NCBI GenBank assembly: GCA_028281495.1
Contig: JANQJU010000089.1
Span: 248,001-312,000 of the forward strand
From: SAR324 cluster bacterium
GTDB lineage: Bacteria; SAR324; NAC60-12
DNA: 64,000 nt
Direction of reading: 5' to 3'
Translations under genes and position numbers: made by a program
In this document: in pieces, positions 32,433 through 41,336 of the stretch
Layout of the letters: each line of letters opens with the position of its first letter
Numbering within the stretch: position 1 is the stretch's first letter
The notes under the pieces: model-generated
Seen by the model: the letters and a program-made list of their open reading frames with translations, nothing else
Database searches by the model: none
Told to the model about the DNA's origin: nothing

Positions 32433-33254
32433 CTATCTCCACTTGCGGTAAAGTTGAACTGTCGGAGTTAAGGGGGTATAACAACTTTCTTGATTCGTAA
32501 AATGAATCGTTTCTCCCGATCCCAACCCAAGGATTCCTTGAACCGAGAGACTCTCATAAAGCAGATTGAGGACACGGATCTGAAGCGACTTATTGAAGTA
32601 AATCATGACATTCCGACAGATAATGACATGGAACTCATTAAATGACCGATCCGTGACTAAATTATGCTGGGCAAACACCATATTTTGTTTGAGGCTGGGG
32701 TGAAAAATCGCATGGTTATATTGAGCGGTATACCACTGGGAAAAGTCTCGCAGACCACCGGCTTGCAGGTAGTTGGTGGTGTAGGCTTGCATGGATGCCA
32801 ACGGAAAAATTCCACTGGTCGCTTGTTCGAGAACCGCCTCATTCATGTCAGTTGCATAAATTCGGCATCGGTCATACAGCCCGACTTCTTTGAGCAGAAT
32901 CGCCATCGAAAACACCTCCTCTCCGGTCGAACATCCGGCATGCCAGATTCGGAAGAAGGGCATCTCTCGCAATTGTGGTACAACGTGTTGTCGAAAGGCT
33001 AAATAAAACCCCGGATTACGAAACATGGCAGTGACCTGAATGGAAAGGGATAGCAAAAACTCGGCAAAACAAGCTGGTTGATGCAGCACGTTGCTTTGAT
33101 ATTCTGAGATCGTGTTTCTGTTTTGCCGCTCCATTTGGTCATGAACTCGGCGTAAAATATAATCACTCACATAGTCTCGAAAATCATAGCCATAACGGCG
33201 ATAAATCCCTTCCAACAGGAGTTGAATTTCAATCGTTTCGACCTCTCTTTCCAC
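32433..33254 (-). CDS. CheR-type protein methyltransferase
   Basis: The 273-residue protein has the CheR N-terminal helical domain (LLLEGIYRRYGYDFRDYVSD) and the SAM-binding domain with IWHAGCSTGEEVFSMAILL, YATDMNEAVLEQA, MVFAQHNLV and IICRNVMIYF. CheR enzymes methylate Glu side chains of chemoreceptors or other signalling helices. There is no receptor in this operon; the tandem HAMP protein encoded 44 bp upstream is a possible, unproven partner. The start is GTG at 33254, with an AGGTG upstream. Stand-alone CheR genes next to hybrid kinases occur in other signalling clusters. Confidence 0.92.
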   Translation of the reverse strand: MEREVETIEIQLLLEGIYRRYGYDFRDYVSDYILRRVHDQMERQNRNTISEYQSNVLHQPACFAEFLLSLSIQVTAMFRNPGFYLAFRQHVVPQLREMPFFRIWHAGCSTGEEVFSMAILLKEVGLYDRCRIYATDMNEAVLEQATSGIFPLASMQAYTTNYLQAGGLRDFSQWYTAQYNHAIFHPSLKQNMVFAQHNLVTDRSFNEFHVIICRNVMIYFNKSLQIRVLNLLYESLSVQGILGLGSGETIHFTNQESCYTPLTPTVQLYRKWR

Positions 33255-33298
33255 ACACGCACCTGATGGTTTTTGAGCGATAAAGACGCTCTGAAATT

Positions 33299-36200
33299 TT
33301 ATCGATACATCCAGACACGCAACAGCGAAAGCAGTTGATCGGAGTCCACGGGCTTAGTGATATAATCCGAGGCTCCCGCTTCAATACACTTTTCTCGATC
33401 TCCCTTCATGGCTTTGGCAGTGAGTGCGATCACGGGAAGCTGTTCCAATCCTGACATTTGGCGAATCTGACGAGTCGCTTCATAACCATCCATTTCCGGC
33501 ATCATGATATCCATCAGGACGACATCGACCTGGGACGGCTCCTCCAAGAGCCTCAACGCATCTCTGCCATTTTCGGCCCGCAGCACCTCAACCCCATGAC
33601 GTTCCAAGAGGCTCGTAACCGCAAAAATATTGCGCAGGTCGTCATCGACGATGAGTACCGTTTTGCCTTTGAGCACCGGGTCTTTCTGGTGCATCCGTTC
33701 CAAGATTTGTTGTTTGGCTTGCGGCAGATCGCGCTTCACGCGATGTAGGAATAGTGCGGTTTCATCCAGCAGTCGATCAGGGGATTTCTCATCTTTTAAG
33801 ATGATCGATTCGGTGAGTCGCTTGAGTTCGCTTTCTTCTTCAGCCGTCAAATCTTTGCCCGTATGCACAATGACCGGTACATGTCTTAGCTCTTGTTGTT
33901 CACGAATCTGAGCAACCACTTCAAAGCCTGAGATGTCTGGCAATCTTAGATCGAGAACGACGCAATCAAAGGTGGTGGTTCCGAGCGCACTGAGGGCGTC
34001 ATGTCCTGTAGCCACGGACACAATTTCGACATCCCCATCTTGAATCATTTCGATCAAGCTTTGACGTTCCCCGTCGTGATCTTCGACAAGGAGTAGTTTG
34101 CTGGCGGGACGGCTCAAGAAACGTTCGATATGGTCCATCGTTTCGTTCAGTTGTTGTTGGTTGGCGGGTTTTTCCAGGTAAGTTAACGCGCCTAGTTTAA
34201 CGCCATATTGCCAGGACTCGTCCACTGAGATGATGTGAACCGGAATGTGTCTCAAATCCAGGTCATGCTTGATTCGATCCAAAACGGTCCAACCGTTCAT
34301 GCCAGGTAAGTGCACATCCAATAACACCGCATCGGGTTGGTATTTGCGTGCCATGACCAATGCGGCCTCGCCGGTGAGAGAAATCAGTCCTTTGAAGTTC
34401 TTTTCTCGCACGACCTCTAACAAGGTCTGAGCGAATGTCACATCGTCTTCAACAATCAGAATACTCTGGTCTTCCGCTGTTAACATATCTCGGTCATCAA
34501 GGACTTCACTCGGCAGTTCTAAGATGACCGCATCTTCACGACTGTCAGGACCCGTCGTTTCTGCGGTCGCCAATTCAGGCTCGCTCTCTATGTTTAATGG
34601 GGCCTTTTTGGTCTGAGGAGGTGGGGCTGTGTACGACTGCGGCAGGAACAAAGTGAAAGTACTGCCTCGTTGTGGTTCGCTTTGAAGACGAATCTCTCCG
34701 CCCAACAATCGGGCGATTTCTCGGCTGATCGAAAGCCCCAAACCCGTACCCCCATATTTGCGGGTGGTGGCACCATCCACTTGTTGAAAGGCCTCAAAAA
34801 CCAACAGTTGTTTGTCTTTCGGAATCCCAATTCCCGTATCGCTCACTGCAAAAGCGATAACTTGTTGAGATTGGTGCAAAATCCTTTGATCAGCACCCCA
34901 TCCCTTATCAACAATGTTGATGGCGAGATGAACCGAACCTTGGTCGGTGAACTTGAAGGCATTGGATAACAAATTTCTCAAGATCTGCTGCAAACGCTTT
35001 TCATCCGTCATGAACATTTCCGGCAGCCGTTGGTCCAATTCGGTGGTGAATTCGATGTGTTTGTTTTGTGCAATTTGCTGGAATCCGCGTTCAAGTTGCC
35101 CTACCAAGGAATGGAAGCGAACCCTTGAGGGCGTGATGGTAATGGTCCCGGATTCAATTTTGGAGAGATCTAAAATGTCGTTAATGAGAGCCAGCAGATC
35201 TTCACCCGAGGTATGAATGTTTTTCGCATACTCAATTTGTTTGGGGGTCAAGTTCGAATCGGGGTTGTCAGTCAGAATTTTTGCCAACACGAGTAAGCTA
35301 TTCAAAGGCGTGCGCAATTCATGCGACATATTGGCCAGAAACTCGGATTTGTATTTAGAAGTCAACGTCAACTGTTCCGCTTTTTCTTCCAATGATTGGC
35401 GTGCCAGTTCCACCTCTTGGTTCTTTTGTTCCACTTCAAATTTCTGATCTGCCAAGAGATTGGCTTTTTCTTCCAATTCCTCATTGGTGCGCTGCAATTC
35501 TTCCTGTTGTTGTTTGAGCAATTCTTCGGATTGTTGCAGGGTTTGGGCTTGGTCTTGTGATTGTCGGAGCAATTCTTCGGTGCGCATGCCCGCAGCAATC
35601 GTGTTGATCATCACCCCAATGCTCTCAGCCAATTGATCCAGAAAACTCAAATGGGTTTCGCTGAATGGATTGAAGGAGGCGAGTTCGATGATTGCCTTGA
35701 GTTGGTTTTCAAAGATGATGGGAAGAACCACAATATTTGCTGGGGTGGCTTGTCCCAACCCCGATTGGATTTGGAGGTAATCCTGGGGGACTTGGGTGAT
35801 GAGAATGCGCTCTTGTTCCAATGCACACTGCCCCACCAACCCTTCTCCCAATTTGAATTGATTGGAGAGCGATTTACGTTCTCGGTAGGCGTAGCCAGCC
35901 AATAACTTCAGCAGTGGCTCTTGGTTGGCTAATTCATCGTTGAGATAAAAGGCTCCATGTTGAGCCTGAACCACGGAAGCCAATTCCGAAAGAATCATTT
36001 TAGCCACCGCCAACAATTCCTTCTGTCCCTGCAACATGCGCGTGAACTTGGTGAGATTGGTCTTGAGCCAATCTTGTTCTTGATTCACCCGAGTGGTGTC
36101 TTTGAGCGTGAGAATCATTTGATTGATGTTGTCACTCAATTGAGCCACCTCTCCCGCTGCTTCCACCGAAATCGCACGGGTGAGATCCCCTTCGGTGACC

Positions 36201-39046
36201 GCCGTGGCGACTTCAGCGATAGAGCGAACTTGAGTCGTGAGATTGGCCGCCAATTCGTTCACATTATCGGTCAAATCTCGCCAAGTTCCCGCTGCGCCGG
36301 GGACGCGGGCTTGGCCGCCCAGTTTGCCTTCAATTCCCACTTCGCGTGCCACCGAAGTGACTTGATCGGCAAAGGTGGCCAAAGTTTCAATCATGCCGTT
36401 AATGGTCTCAGCCAGATCGGCGATTTCCCCTCGGGCTTCCACACTCAACTTTTGCTTCAAGTTCCCTTGAGCCACAGCAGTGACGACTTTGGCAATCCCG
36501 CGAACCTGACTCGTCAAGTTGTTGGCCATCGTGTTGACGTTGTCCGTCAAATCTTTCCAAGTCCCTGCGACCCCGCGGACTTCGGCTTGGCCCCCCAATT
36601 GGCCTTCGGTTCCCACATCCCGAGCGACACGGGTCACTTCTGAAGCAAAGGAATTGAGCTGGGCCACCATGCGATTGATCGTGGTTTTGAGCGTCAGAAT
36701 TTCTCCTTTCACCTCAACCGTCACTTCACGGGTCAAGTCGCCGTTAGCAATGGCGGTGGCAACCTCCGCAATATCACGAACCTGATTGGTGAGGTTCGAA
36801 GCCATCATATTCACGTTGTCGGTTAAATCTTTCCACGTCCCCGCAACACCACGGACATCAGCTTGACCGCCCAATTGCCCTTCGGTTCCCACTTCCCGTG
36901 CCACCCGCGTCACCTCAAACGCGAAGGAATTGAGTTGATCCACCATCGTATTGACCGTGTTTTTCAGATCGAGAATTTCTCCTTTGACTTCCACCGTAAT
37001 CTTTTTGGTGAGATCACCTTGAGCCACTGCGGTCGTCACTTCGGCAATGTTGCGAACTTGACTCGTCAAGTTGGAAGCCATCATGTTCACATTGTCGGTT
37101 AAATCCTTCCAAGTGCCTCCCACGCCTTCGACTTTGGCTTGGCCTCCCAATTGCCCCTCCGTTCCCACTTCTCGGGCCACCCTGGAAACCTCTGCGGCAA
37201 AAGAAGACAGTTGATCCACCATGCTATTGATCGTGTTTTTCAGATCAGATATTTCGCCTTGGACTTCGACGGTAATTTTTTTGGTCAGGTCGCCTTGGGC
37301 CACTGCGGTTGTCACATCTGCAATGTTCCGAACCTGATTGGTCAGGTTCGCTCCCATCGTATTGACATTGTTGGTGAGTTCCGCCCAAGTTCCCGAAACC
37401 CCTCGCACATCCGCTTGGCTGCCTAGTTTTCCTTCGGTTCCCACCTCGCGCGCCACCCGCGTGACCTCGGAGGAAAACGACGAAAGCTGATCCACCATCG
37501 TATTGATGGTATTTTTGAGGTCAAGAATCTCTCCTTTCACTTCAACGGTAATCTTTTTGGTGAGATCGCCTTGAGCCACTGCCGTGGTGACTTCGGCGAT
37601 GTTGCGAACTTGATTGGTCAGGTTGGAGGCCATCATATTCACATTGTTGGTTAAGTCTTCCCAGGTCCCGGCAGCCCCTTTGACATTCGCTTGCCCTCCC
37701 AATTCGCCTTCGGTCCCCACCTCTCGCGCCACCCGAGTGACTTCAGAGGCAAAGGAACTCAATTGATCCACCATCGTATTGATGGTGTTTTTGAGATCGA
37801 GAATCTCTCCTTTCACAACGACCGTAATTTTTTTATCTAAATCTCCATTGGCCACTGCCGTCGCCACATCGGTAATATCGCGGACTTGATCGGACAGATT
37901 GGAAGCCATGAAATTGACGCTGTCGGTCAAATCTCGCCACGTCCCCGAAACTCCCCGCACGTCCGCTTGACCTCCCAAGAGGCCATCCGTTCCCACTTCT
38001 TGGGCCACCCTGGTCACCTCAGCCGCAAAACGGCTCAGTTGATCCACCATGATATTGATGGTGTTTTTCAGTTCCAGGAGTTCCCCTTGAACTTCGACCG
38101 TAATTTTTTTAGTGAGGTCGCCTTGAGCAACGGCCGTCGTGACCTCCGCAATGCTGCGGACTTGATTGGTGAGGTTGGAAGCCATGAGATTGACATTATC
38201 CGTCAAATCCTTCCAAGTTCCCGCAACCCCTTCGACATCGGCCTGCCCAGCCAGTTTTCCTTCGGTTCCCACCTCGCGTGCCACCCGTGTCACTTCCGAT
38301 GCAAAGGAACTCAATTGGTCCACCATCGTATTGATGGTGTTTTTCAGGTCGAGGATTTCCCCTTTCACTTCAACGGTGACTTTTTTATTCAAATCCCCTT
38401 GAGCAATGGCTGTCGCCACATTGGCAATATTACGAACTTGATCGGTGAGGTTGCTGGCCATCATATTGACACTACTTGTGAGGTCGGCCCAGGTACCGGC
38501 TACCCCTTGCACTTTCGCTTGGCCTCCCAAGATTCCCTCGGTTCCCACTTCTTGTGAGACACGAGTGACTTCTGATGCAAACGATTCCAATTGCACCACC
38601 ATGCCATTGACAATCTTGGTGGTTCGTAAAAATTCTCCCTTGAGGGGGCGACCATCAATTTCGGTTTCCATCCGTTGAGTGAGATCCCCTTTGGCAACGG
38701 CAGCAATGACTTGGGAAAGTTCTACGGTGGGTTGGGTCAAATCCCCGATCAGTGTATTCACCGATTCAACACAATCTCGCCATCCTCCTTTGGCAGAGGG
38801 AAGTGTGGCTCGTTGCATCACTTTGCCTTCACGTCCCACCACGCGGGTGGCTCGTTCCAGTTCTTGCATCAAGCTTTCGTTCATTTCGATCACGCTGTTC
38901 AATTTGTCCGCGATCTTGCCAGAGACTCCGGTCAACTCTCCTGGCATTCGAACTGAAAAATCGCCTTTTTCCATTGCGGTCAATACATTCAACAAAACTA
39001 CCAAGTCCAAGGTTTCGGAATCGGTTGTCGCTCTTCGTGCAGGCAT
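33299..39046 (-). CDS. Giant soluble hybrid histidine kinase with tandem HAMP array
   Basis: The 1915-residue protein has no membrane helix. Residues 1-210 hold two divergent HAMP-type units; residues 211-946 hold eight 92-residue units, each with GDLTKKITVEVKGEI, NTMVDQLSSFA, EVGTEG.LGGQA and GTW.DLTDNVN. An eleventh starts at 947. A GAF domain (about 1000-1150), coiled coil, HisKA (FLANMSHELRTPLN), HATPase and three receivers follow, with phospho-sites in LLDVHLPG, VLDLRLPD and LMDIMMPEMDG. The plan resembles Nik1/group III fungal osmosensor kinases and bacterial HAMP-array kinases. CAAGGAGA precedes the ATG. It is the first gene of the KaiBC block. Confidence 0.95.
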   Translation of the reverse strand: MPARRATTDSETLDLVVLLNVLTAMEKGDFSVRMPGELTGVSGKIADKLNSVIEMNESLMQELERATRVVGREGKVMQRATLPSAKGGWRDCVESVNTLIGDLTQPTVELSQVIAAVAKGDLTQRMETEIDGRPLKGEFLRTTKIVNGMVVQLESFASEVTRVSQEVGTEGILGGQAKVQGVAGTWADLTSSVNMMASNLTDQVRNIANVATAIAQGDLNKKVTVEVKGEILDLKNTINTMVDQLSSFASEVTRVAREVGTEGKLAGQADVEGVAGTWKDLTDNVNLMASNLTNQVRSIAEVTTAVAQGDLTKKITVEVQGELLELKNTINIMVDQLSRFAAEVTRVAQEVGTDGLLGGQADVRGVSGTWRDLTDSVNFMASNLSDQVRDITDVATAVANGDLDKKITVVVKGEILDLKNTINTMVDQLSSFASEVTRVAREVGTEGELGGQANVKGAAGTWEDLTNNVNMMASNLTNQVRNIAEVTTAVAQGDLTKKITVEVKGEILDLKNTINTMVDQLSSFSSEVTRVAREVGTEGKLGSQADVRGVSGTWAELTNNVNTMGANLTNQVRNIADVTTAVAQGDLTKKITVEVQGEISDLKNTINSMVDQLSSFAAEVSRVAREVGTEGQLGGQAKVEGVGGTWKDLTDNVNMMASNLTSQVRNIAEVTTAVAQGDLTKKITVEVKGEILDLKNTVNTMVDQLNSFAFEVTRVAREVGTEGQLGGQADVRGVAGTWKDLTDNVNMMASNLTNQVRDIAEVATAIANGDLTREVTVEVKGEILTLKTTINRMVAQLNSFASEVTRVARDVGTEGQLGGQAEVRGVAGTWKDLTDNVNTMANNLTSQVRGIAKVVTAVAQGNLKQKLSVEARGEIADLAETINGMIETLATFADQVTSVAREVGIEGKLGGQARVPGAAGTWRDLTDNVNELAANLTTQVRSIAEVATAVTEGDLTRAISVEAAGEVAQLSDNINQMILTLKDTTRVNQEQDWLKTNLTKFTRMLQGQKELLAVAKMILSELASVVQAQHGAFYLNDELANQEPLLKLLAGYAYRERKSLSNQFKLGEGLVGQCALEQERILITQVPQDYLQIQSGLGQATPANIVVLPIIFENQLKAIIELASFNPFSETHLSFLDQLAESIGVMINTIAAGMRTEELLRQSQDQAQTLQQSEELLKQQQEELQRTNEELEEKANLLADQKFEVEQKNQEVELARQSLEEKAEQLTLTSKYKSEFLANMSHELRTPLNSLLVLAKILTDNPDSNLTPKQIEYAKNIHTSGEDLLALINDILDLSKIESGTITITPSRVRFHSLVGQLERGFQQIAQNKHIEFTTELDQRLPEMFMTDEKRLQQILRNLLSNAFKFTDQGSVHLAINIVDKGWGADQRILHQSQQVIAFAVSDTGIGIPKDKQLLVFEAFQQVDGATTRKYGGTGLGLSISREIARLLGGEIRLQSEPQRGSTFTLFLPQSYTAPPPQTKKAPLNIESEPELATAETTGPDSREDAVILELPSEVLDDRDMLTAEDQSILIVEDDVTFAQTLLEVVREKNFKGLISLTGEAALVMARKYQPDAVLLDVHLPGMNGWTVLDRIKHDLDLRHIPVHIISVDESWQYGVKLGALTYLEKPANQQQLNETMDHIERFLSRPASKLLLVEDHDGERQSLIEMIQDGDVEIVSVATGHDALSALGTTTFDCVVLDLRLPDISGFEVVAQIREQQELRHVPVIVHTGKDLTAEEESELKRLTESIILKDEKSPDRLLDETALFLHRVKRDLPQAKQQILERMHQKDPVLKGKTVLIVDDDLRNIFAVTSLLERHGVEVLRAENGRDALRLLEEPSQVDVVLMDIMMPEMDGYEATRQIRQMSGLEQLPVIALTAKAMKGDREKCIEAGASDYITKPVDSDQLLSLLRVWMYR
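36209..38416 (-). repeat. Eight tandem 276-bp units encoding HAMP repeats
   Basis: Units of exactly 92 codons follow one another from codon 211 to codon 946 of the giant kinase. Several are nearly identical at the protein level and very similar at the DNA level. More divergent units lie on both sides. Such an array can expand or contract by unequal recombination and is a risk for short-read assembly. Confidence 0.92.
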
Positions 39047-39080
39047 GTGTCTCCTTGATTGCGGCTCAAATACATTCGTT

Positions 39081-39127
39081 AAATCGGAAGAATTCGATTT
39101 ATACTTTTTTTATTTCAGTTATTGCAA
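39081..39127 (-). promoter_or_regulatory. Candidate promoter and inverted repeat before the HAMP-KaiBC operon
   Basis: On the minus strand TTGCAA (39127-39122) is followed after 18 bp by TATAAA (39103-39098), a plausible -35/-10 pair. Overlapping the -10 is a perfect inverted repeat, AAATCG (39081-39086) and CGATTT (39095-39100), 8 bp apart. It could bind a regulator at the start site. The 265-bp gap 39047-39311 is the only long break in the minus-strand signalling run between 27.6 and 47.1 kb. Confidence 0.45.
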
Positions 39128-39311
39128 CACATTTTCTCAGTAAGAGTGTAAAGCCTTCGGATTTTCAAACTACCCAATTTAGGTAATGCTTACCAAGGTT
39201 ATCAATGTTTTTTTCCGAATACTCCTTTCCTTTTCATCCGCTTCAACGCCTGAAGTATTACTGACAAGGGGGGTAAATCAAGGAGTCTTGATCGAAGCGA
39301 ATCAGATGACT

Positions 39312-40460
39312 CTAACTCTTTAATATTTCCAATCCCATGAGTAGGACATCATCATCAAACGAATCACGGACAGAATAATCTAATCCGAAGTTGTGCAATT
39401 CATCGAGCAGTTCCTGAATTGGTAAATGAGAGTTTTGTGCTAAAAAAATTTTTAAACGGGATGCTCCTAATATTTTTTTATTGGCTCCTTCTACTTCTAA
39501 AATCCCATCTGTATACATCAGCACTTTATCCCCTGGCCCTAGCTGATATGAAATTTCTCGGTAGGTGGTATGGGGGAAAACCCCTATAATGGGGCCATGC
39601 TCGTCGAGCACAATTAATTCTTTGGTAGTCGAACGGATGATATAGATGGGAGGATGTCCAGCGTTCGCAAAGGTAAATCGAAGAGTTTTCCGATCCAGCA
39701 TTCCGTAAATCATGGTCGCAAATTTGGAATCAGGCAGCTTTCCTTCTATGCGACCATTGGCATAATTCATGACAATTTCAGGGGAGTCTATCCCCACGGC
39801 GCTATCCTTAAATAGGGAGTAGATCATAAATGATATCAATGCCGCAGGAATTCCATGCCCTGTCACATCCCCTAAAAGAAATCCAACGCATTCGTCCACG
39901 GGTTCAAACACATCGTAAAAATCGCCACCAATTTTTTCCATTGGCATATATTTTCTGGCAATGGTGATTTCTGGAAAAGTGGGAAGTGTTTCGGGTAACA
40001 GGGCTTGTTGCACCTTTCGGGCATGATCCATCTCGGCATCCGATTGCCGTTGCTGTTGAAGAATCATGTTCTCTTTCTGCTTTCGATCAATGGCATAACG
40101 AATGGATCGTTCTAAAAGATCTTCATTCAAACTAGTTTTGACCAAAAAATCGACGGCTCCTGCATACATTGACTGTAAGTCGACATTACGCTCCACTTTG
40201 GAGGTCAGCATTATAAAAGGGAGGTTAACTCCCTGAGATATAGCTTGCTCGACAACTTCGACACCGGTTGCATCCTCCAAGATGTAATCGACTAGACTCA
40301 CATCGTATTGGTGAGACTGAAATCGAACCATAGCACCAGCTCCGTCAGCAACCCAATCCAGTTCGTATTTTTGATCAATAATCCGGTTCAAAATTTGACT
40401 TACAAGCACGGGTTGCAGTTCATCATCGTCAATCAGCAATATCCGAACCTTCTCTTTCAC
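39312..40460 (-). CDS. Receiver-PP2C serine phosphatase (RsbU/SpoIIE-like response regulator)
   Basis: The 382-residue protein has a receiver at 1-120: IDDDE, phospho-acceptor D58 in LVDYILED and K108 in FLVKTS. A short coiled coil follows, then a PP2C domain at about 165-382 with metal ligands D180 in KIGGDFYD and D198 in LLGDVTGHG. Receiver-PP2C proteins switch sigma-factor partner-switching modules or other phosphoproteins when phosphorylated; no STAS antagonist is encoded in the window, so its target lies elsewhere. It starts with GTG in a 4-bp overlap with the Hpt gene, so both are made together. Confidence 0.93.
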   Translation of the reverse strand: MKEKVRILLIDDDELQPVLVSQILNRIIDQKYELDWVADGAGAMVRFQSHQYDVSLVDYILEDATGVEVVEQAISQGVNLPFIMLTSKVERNVDLQSMYAGAVDFLVKTSLNEDLLERSIRYAIDRKQKENMILQQQRQSDAEMDHARKVQQALLPETLPTFPEITIARKYMPMEKIGGDFYDVFEPVDECVGFLLGDVTGHGIPAALISFMIYSLFKDSAVGIDSPEIVMNYANGRIEGKLPDSKFATMIYGMLDRKTLRFTFANAGHPPIYIIRSTTKELIVLDEHGPIIGVFPHTTYREISYQLGPGDKVLMYTDGILEVEGANKKILGASRLKIFLAQNSHLPIQELLDELHNFGLDYSVRDSFDDDVLLMGLEILKS

Positions 40461-40762
40461 GCTTCCCTTTCAAACGAAACATCCAAATGATTTAGATACT
40501 CCTCTAATCTTCCTACCATGCGGATTACATTCTCTTTGTCGTTTTGTTTAGCAGCCATTTCCAGATTCGGAGCGATTTCATTGATCCCATCAAGGCCGTG
40601 TGGTCCACTCATTTTGTGAGCGATCAAGGCGGATTTCTTTAAGTCACCTTGATTGGTCGCTTCTCGTAGCTCTTCGATCTGTTTACGCTTGTTTTTAAGA
40701 ATAGTTGGTAAAATATCCTTGTAGTCTGCGGGCAAAATAAGTCTATACTTTTCCTGTTCCAT
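40457..40762 (-). CDS. Histidine phosphotransfer (Hpt) protein
   Basis: This 101-residue four-helix protein has the Hpt signature ALIAHKMSGPHGLDGINEIA with phospho-acceptor H49. Hpt proteins carry phosphoryl groups from the receiver of a hybrid kinase to a response regulator. Neither hybrid kinase upstream has an evident Hpt domain, and the next gene, overlapping by 4 bp, encodes a receiver-PP2C protein, so this is the natural bridge between them. A close relative of the fold is seen in the remnant at 14.4-15.3 kb. Confidence 0.88.
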   Translation of the reverse strand: MEQEKYRLILPADYKDILPTILKNKRKQIEELREATNQGDLKKSALIAHKMSGPHGLDGINEIAPNLEMAAKQNDKENVIRMVGRLEEYLNHLDVSFEREA

Positions 40763-40808
40763 AATCTCATGAAAATGTTGTTGCTAATATGGTTGGATAC
40801 TCGTCAAC

Positions 40809-41336
40809 TCACCGATCTTCCTTAGTCTCGTTCTTTTTGCTGTTTGATTTCAATGGGGTTTGCGGAAAATTCTTCATAAAGGAGTGATTCAGCTGTTTCA
40901 AACGGTCGCAGGCCACTTCTAATTCGCGATTCCGTCGTTTAGTTTGGTAATCCATAGCTAGTGTCGCATTTTGGACGGCCAAGACATTCTCGATACGGGC
41001 CTTCAAAATGAGTTCTCTTGCCGTTTTGTTGATGTAATCTTTAGCACCGAGTTCAAAACATTGCATCACTAAGGATTCTTTAGCTTCTCCAGTCAACATA
41101 ATCACAGGAATTTTTTGAAGTTCAGGATGATGTTGCAATTGCTCTAAAATCGTCACCCCATCAATACTTGGCATATTGATATCGAGCAGAATCAAATCAA
41201 ACATTTCTTCACGCAATCGTTCAAAGAGGAATTTTGAGCGGGTAATAAACGCATACTGGTGGCCGAGTGAATGGAGCACGACTGCAAGATGTTTCACTAC
41301 TCAGATTTCATCGTCGACAATCAAAATATTAGCCAT
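40809..41336 (-). pseudogene. Response regulator interrupted by in-frame TGA at codon 12
   Basis: The natural start is the ATG at 41336, which overlaps the hybrid-kinase gene by 8 bp and begins MANILIVDDEI, a perfect receiver start. Codon 12 (41303-41301) is TGA. The same frame then continues without further stops through VKHLAVVLHSLG, phospho-site DLILLDINMP (D at codon 52), the switch Thr in MLTGEA, INKTA with the conserved Lys, and a basic helical tail to 40809. A GTG at codon 14 could restart translation, but the product would lack the acidic metal-binding residues and strand 1. Ordinary TGA stops end neighbouring genes, so general recoding is unlikely. Recent inactivation or a sequence error is most likely. 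Confidence 0.85.

Noticed and set aside
36209..38416. CRISPR array or phage tail-fibre repeats
   Set aside because: The 276-bp periodic sequence is coding throughout, with 92-residue HAMP units and no spacers.
41301..41303. Selenocysteine or stop-codon reassignment at the in-frame TGA of the receiver gene
   Set aside because: Other genes here end normally with TGA, the position is not a catalytic Cys in receivers, and no SECIS-like hairpin was evident after it.
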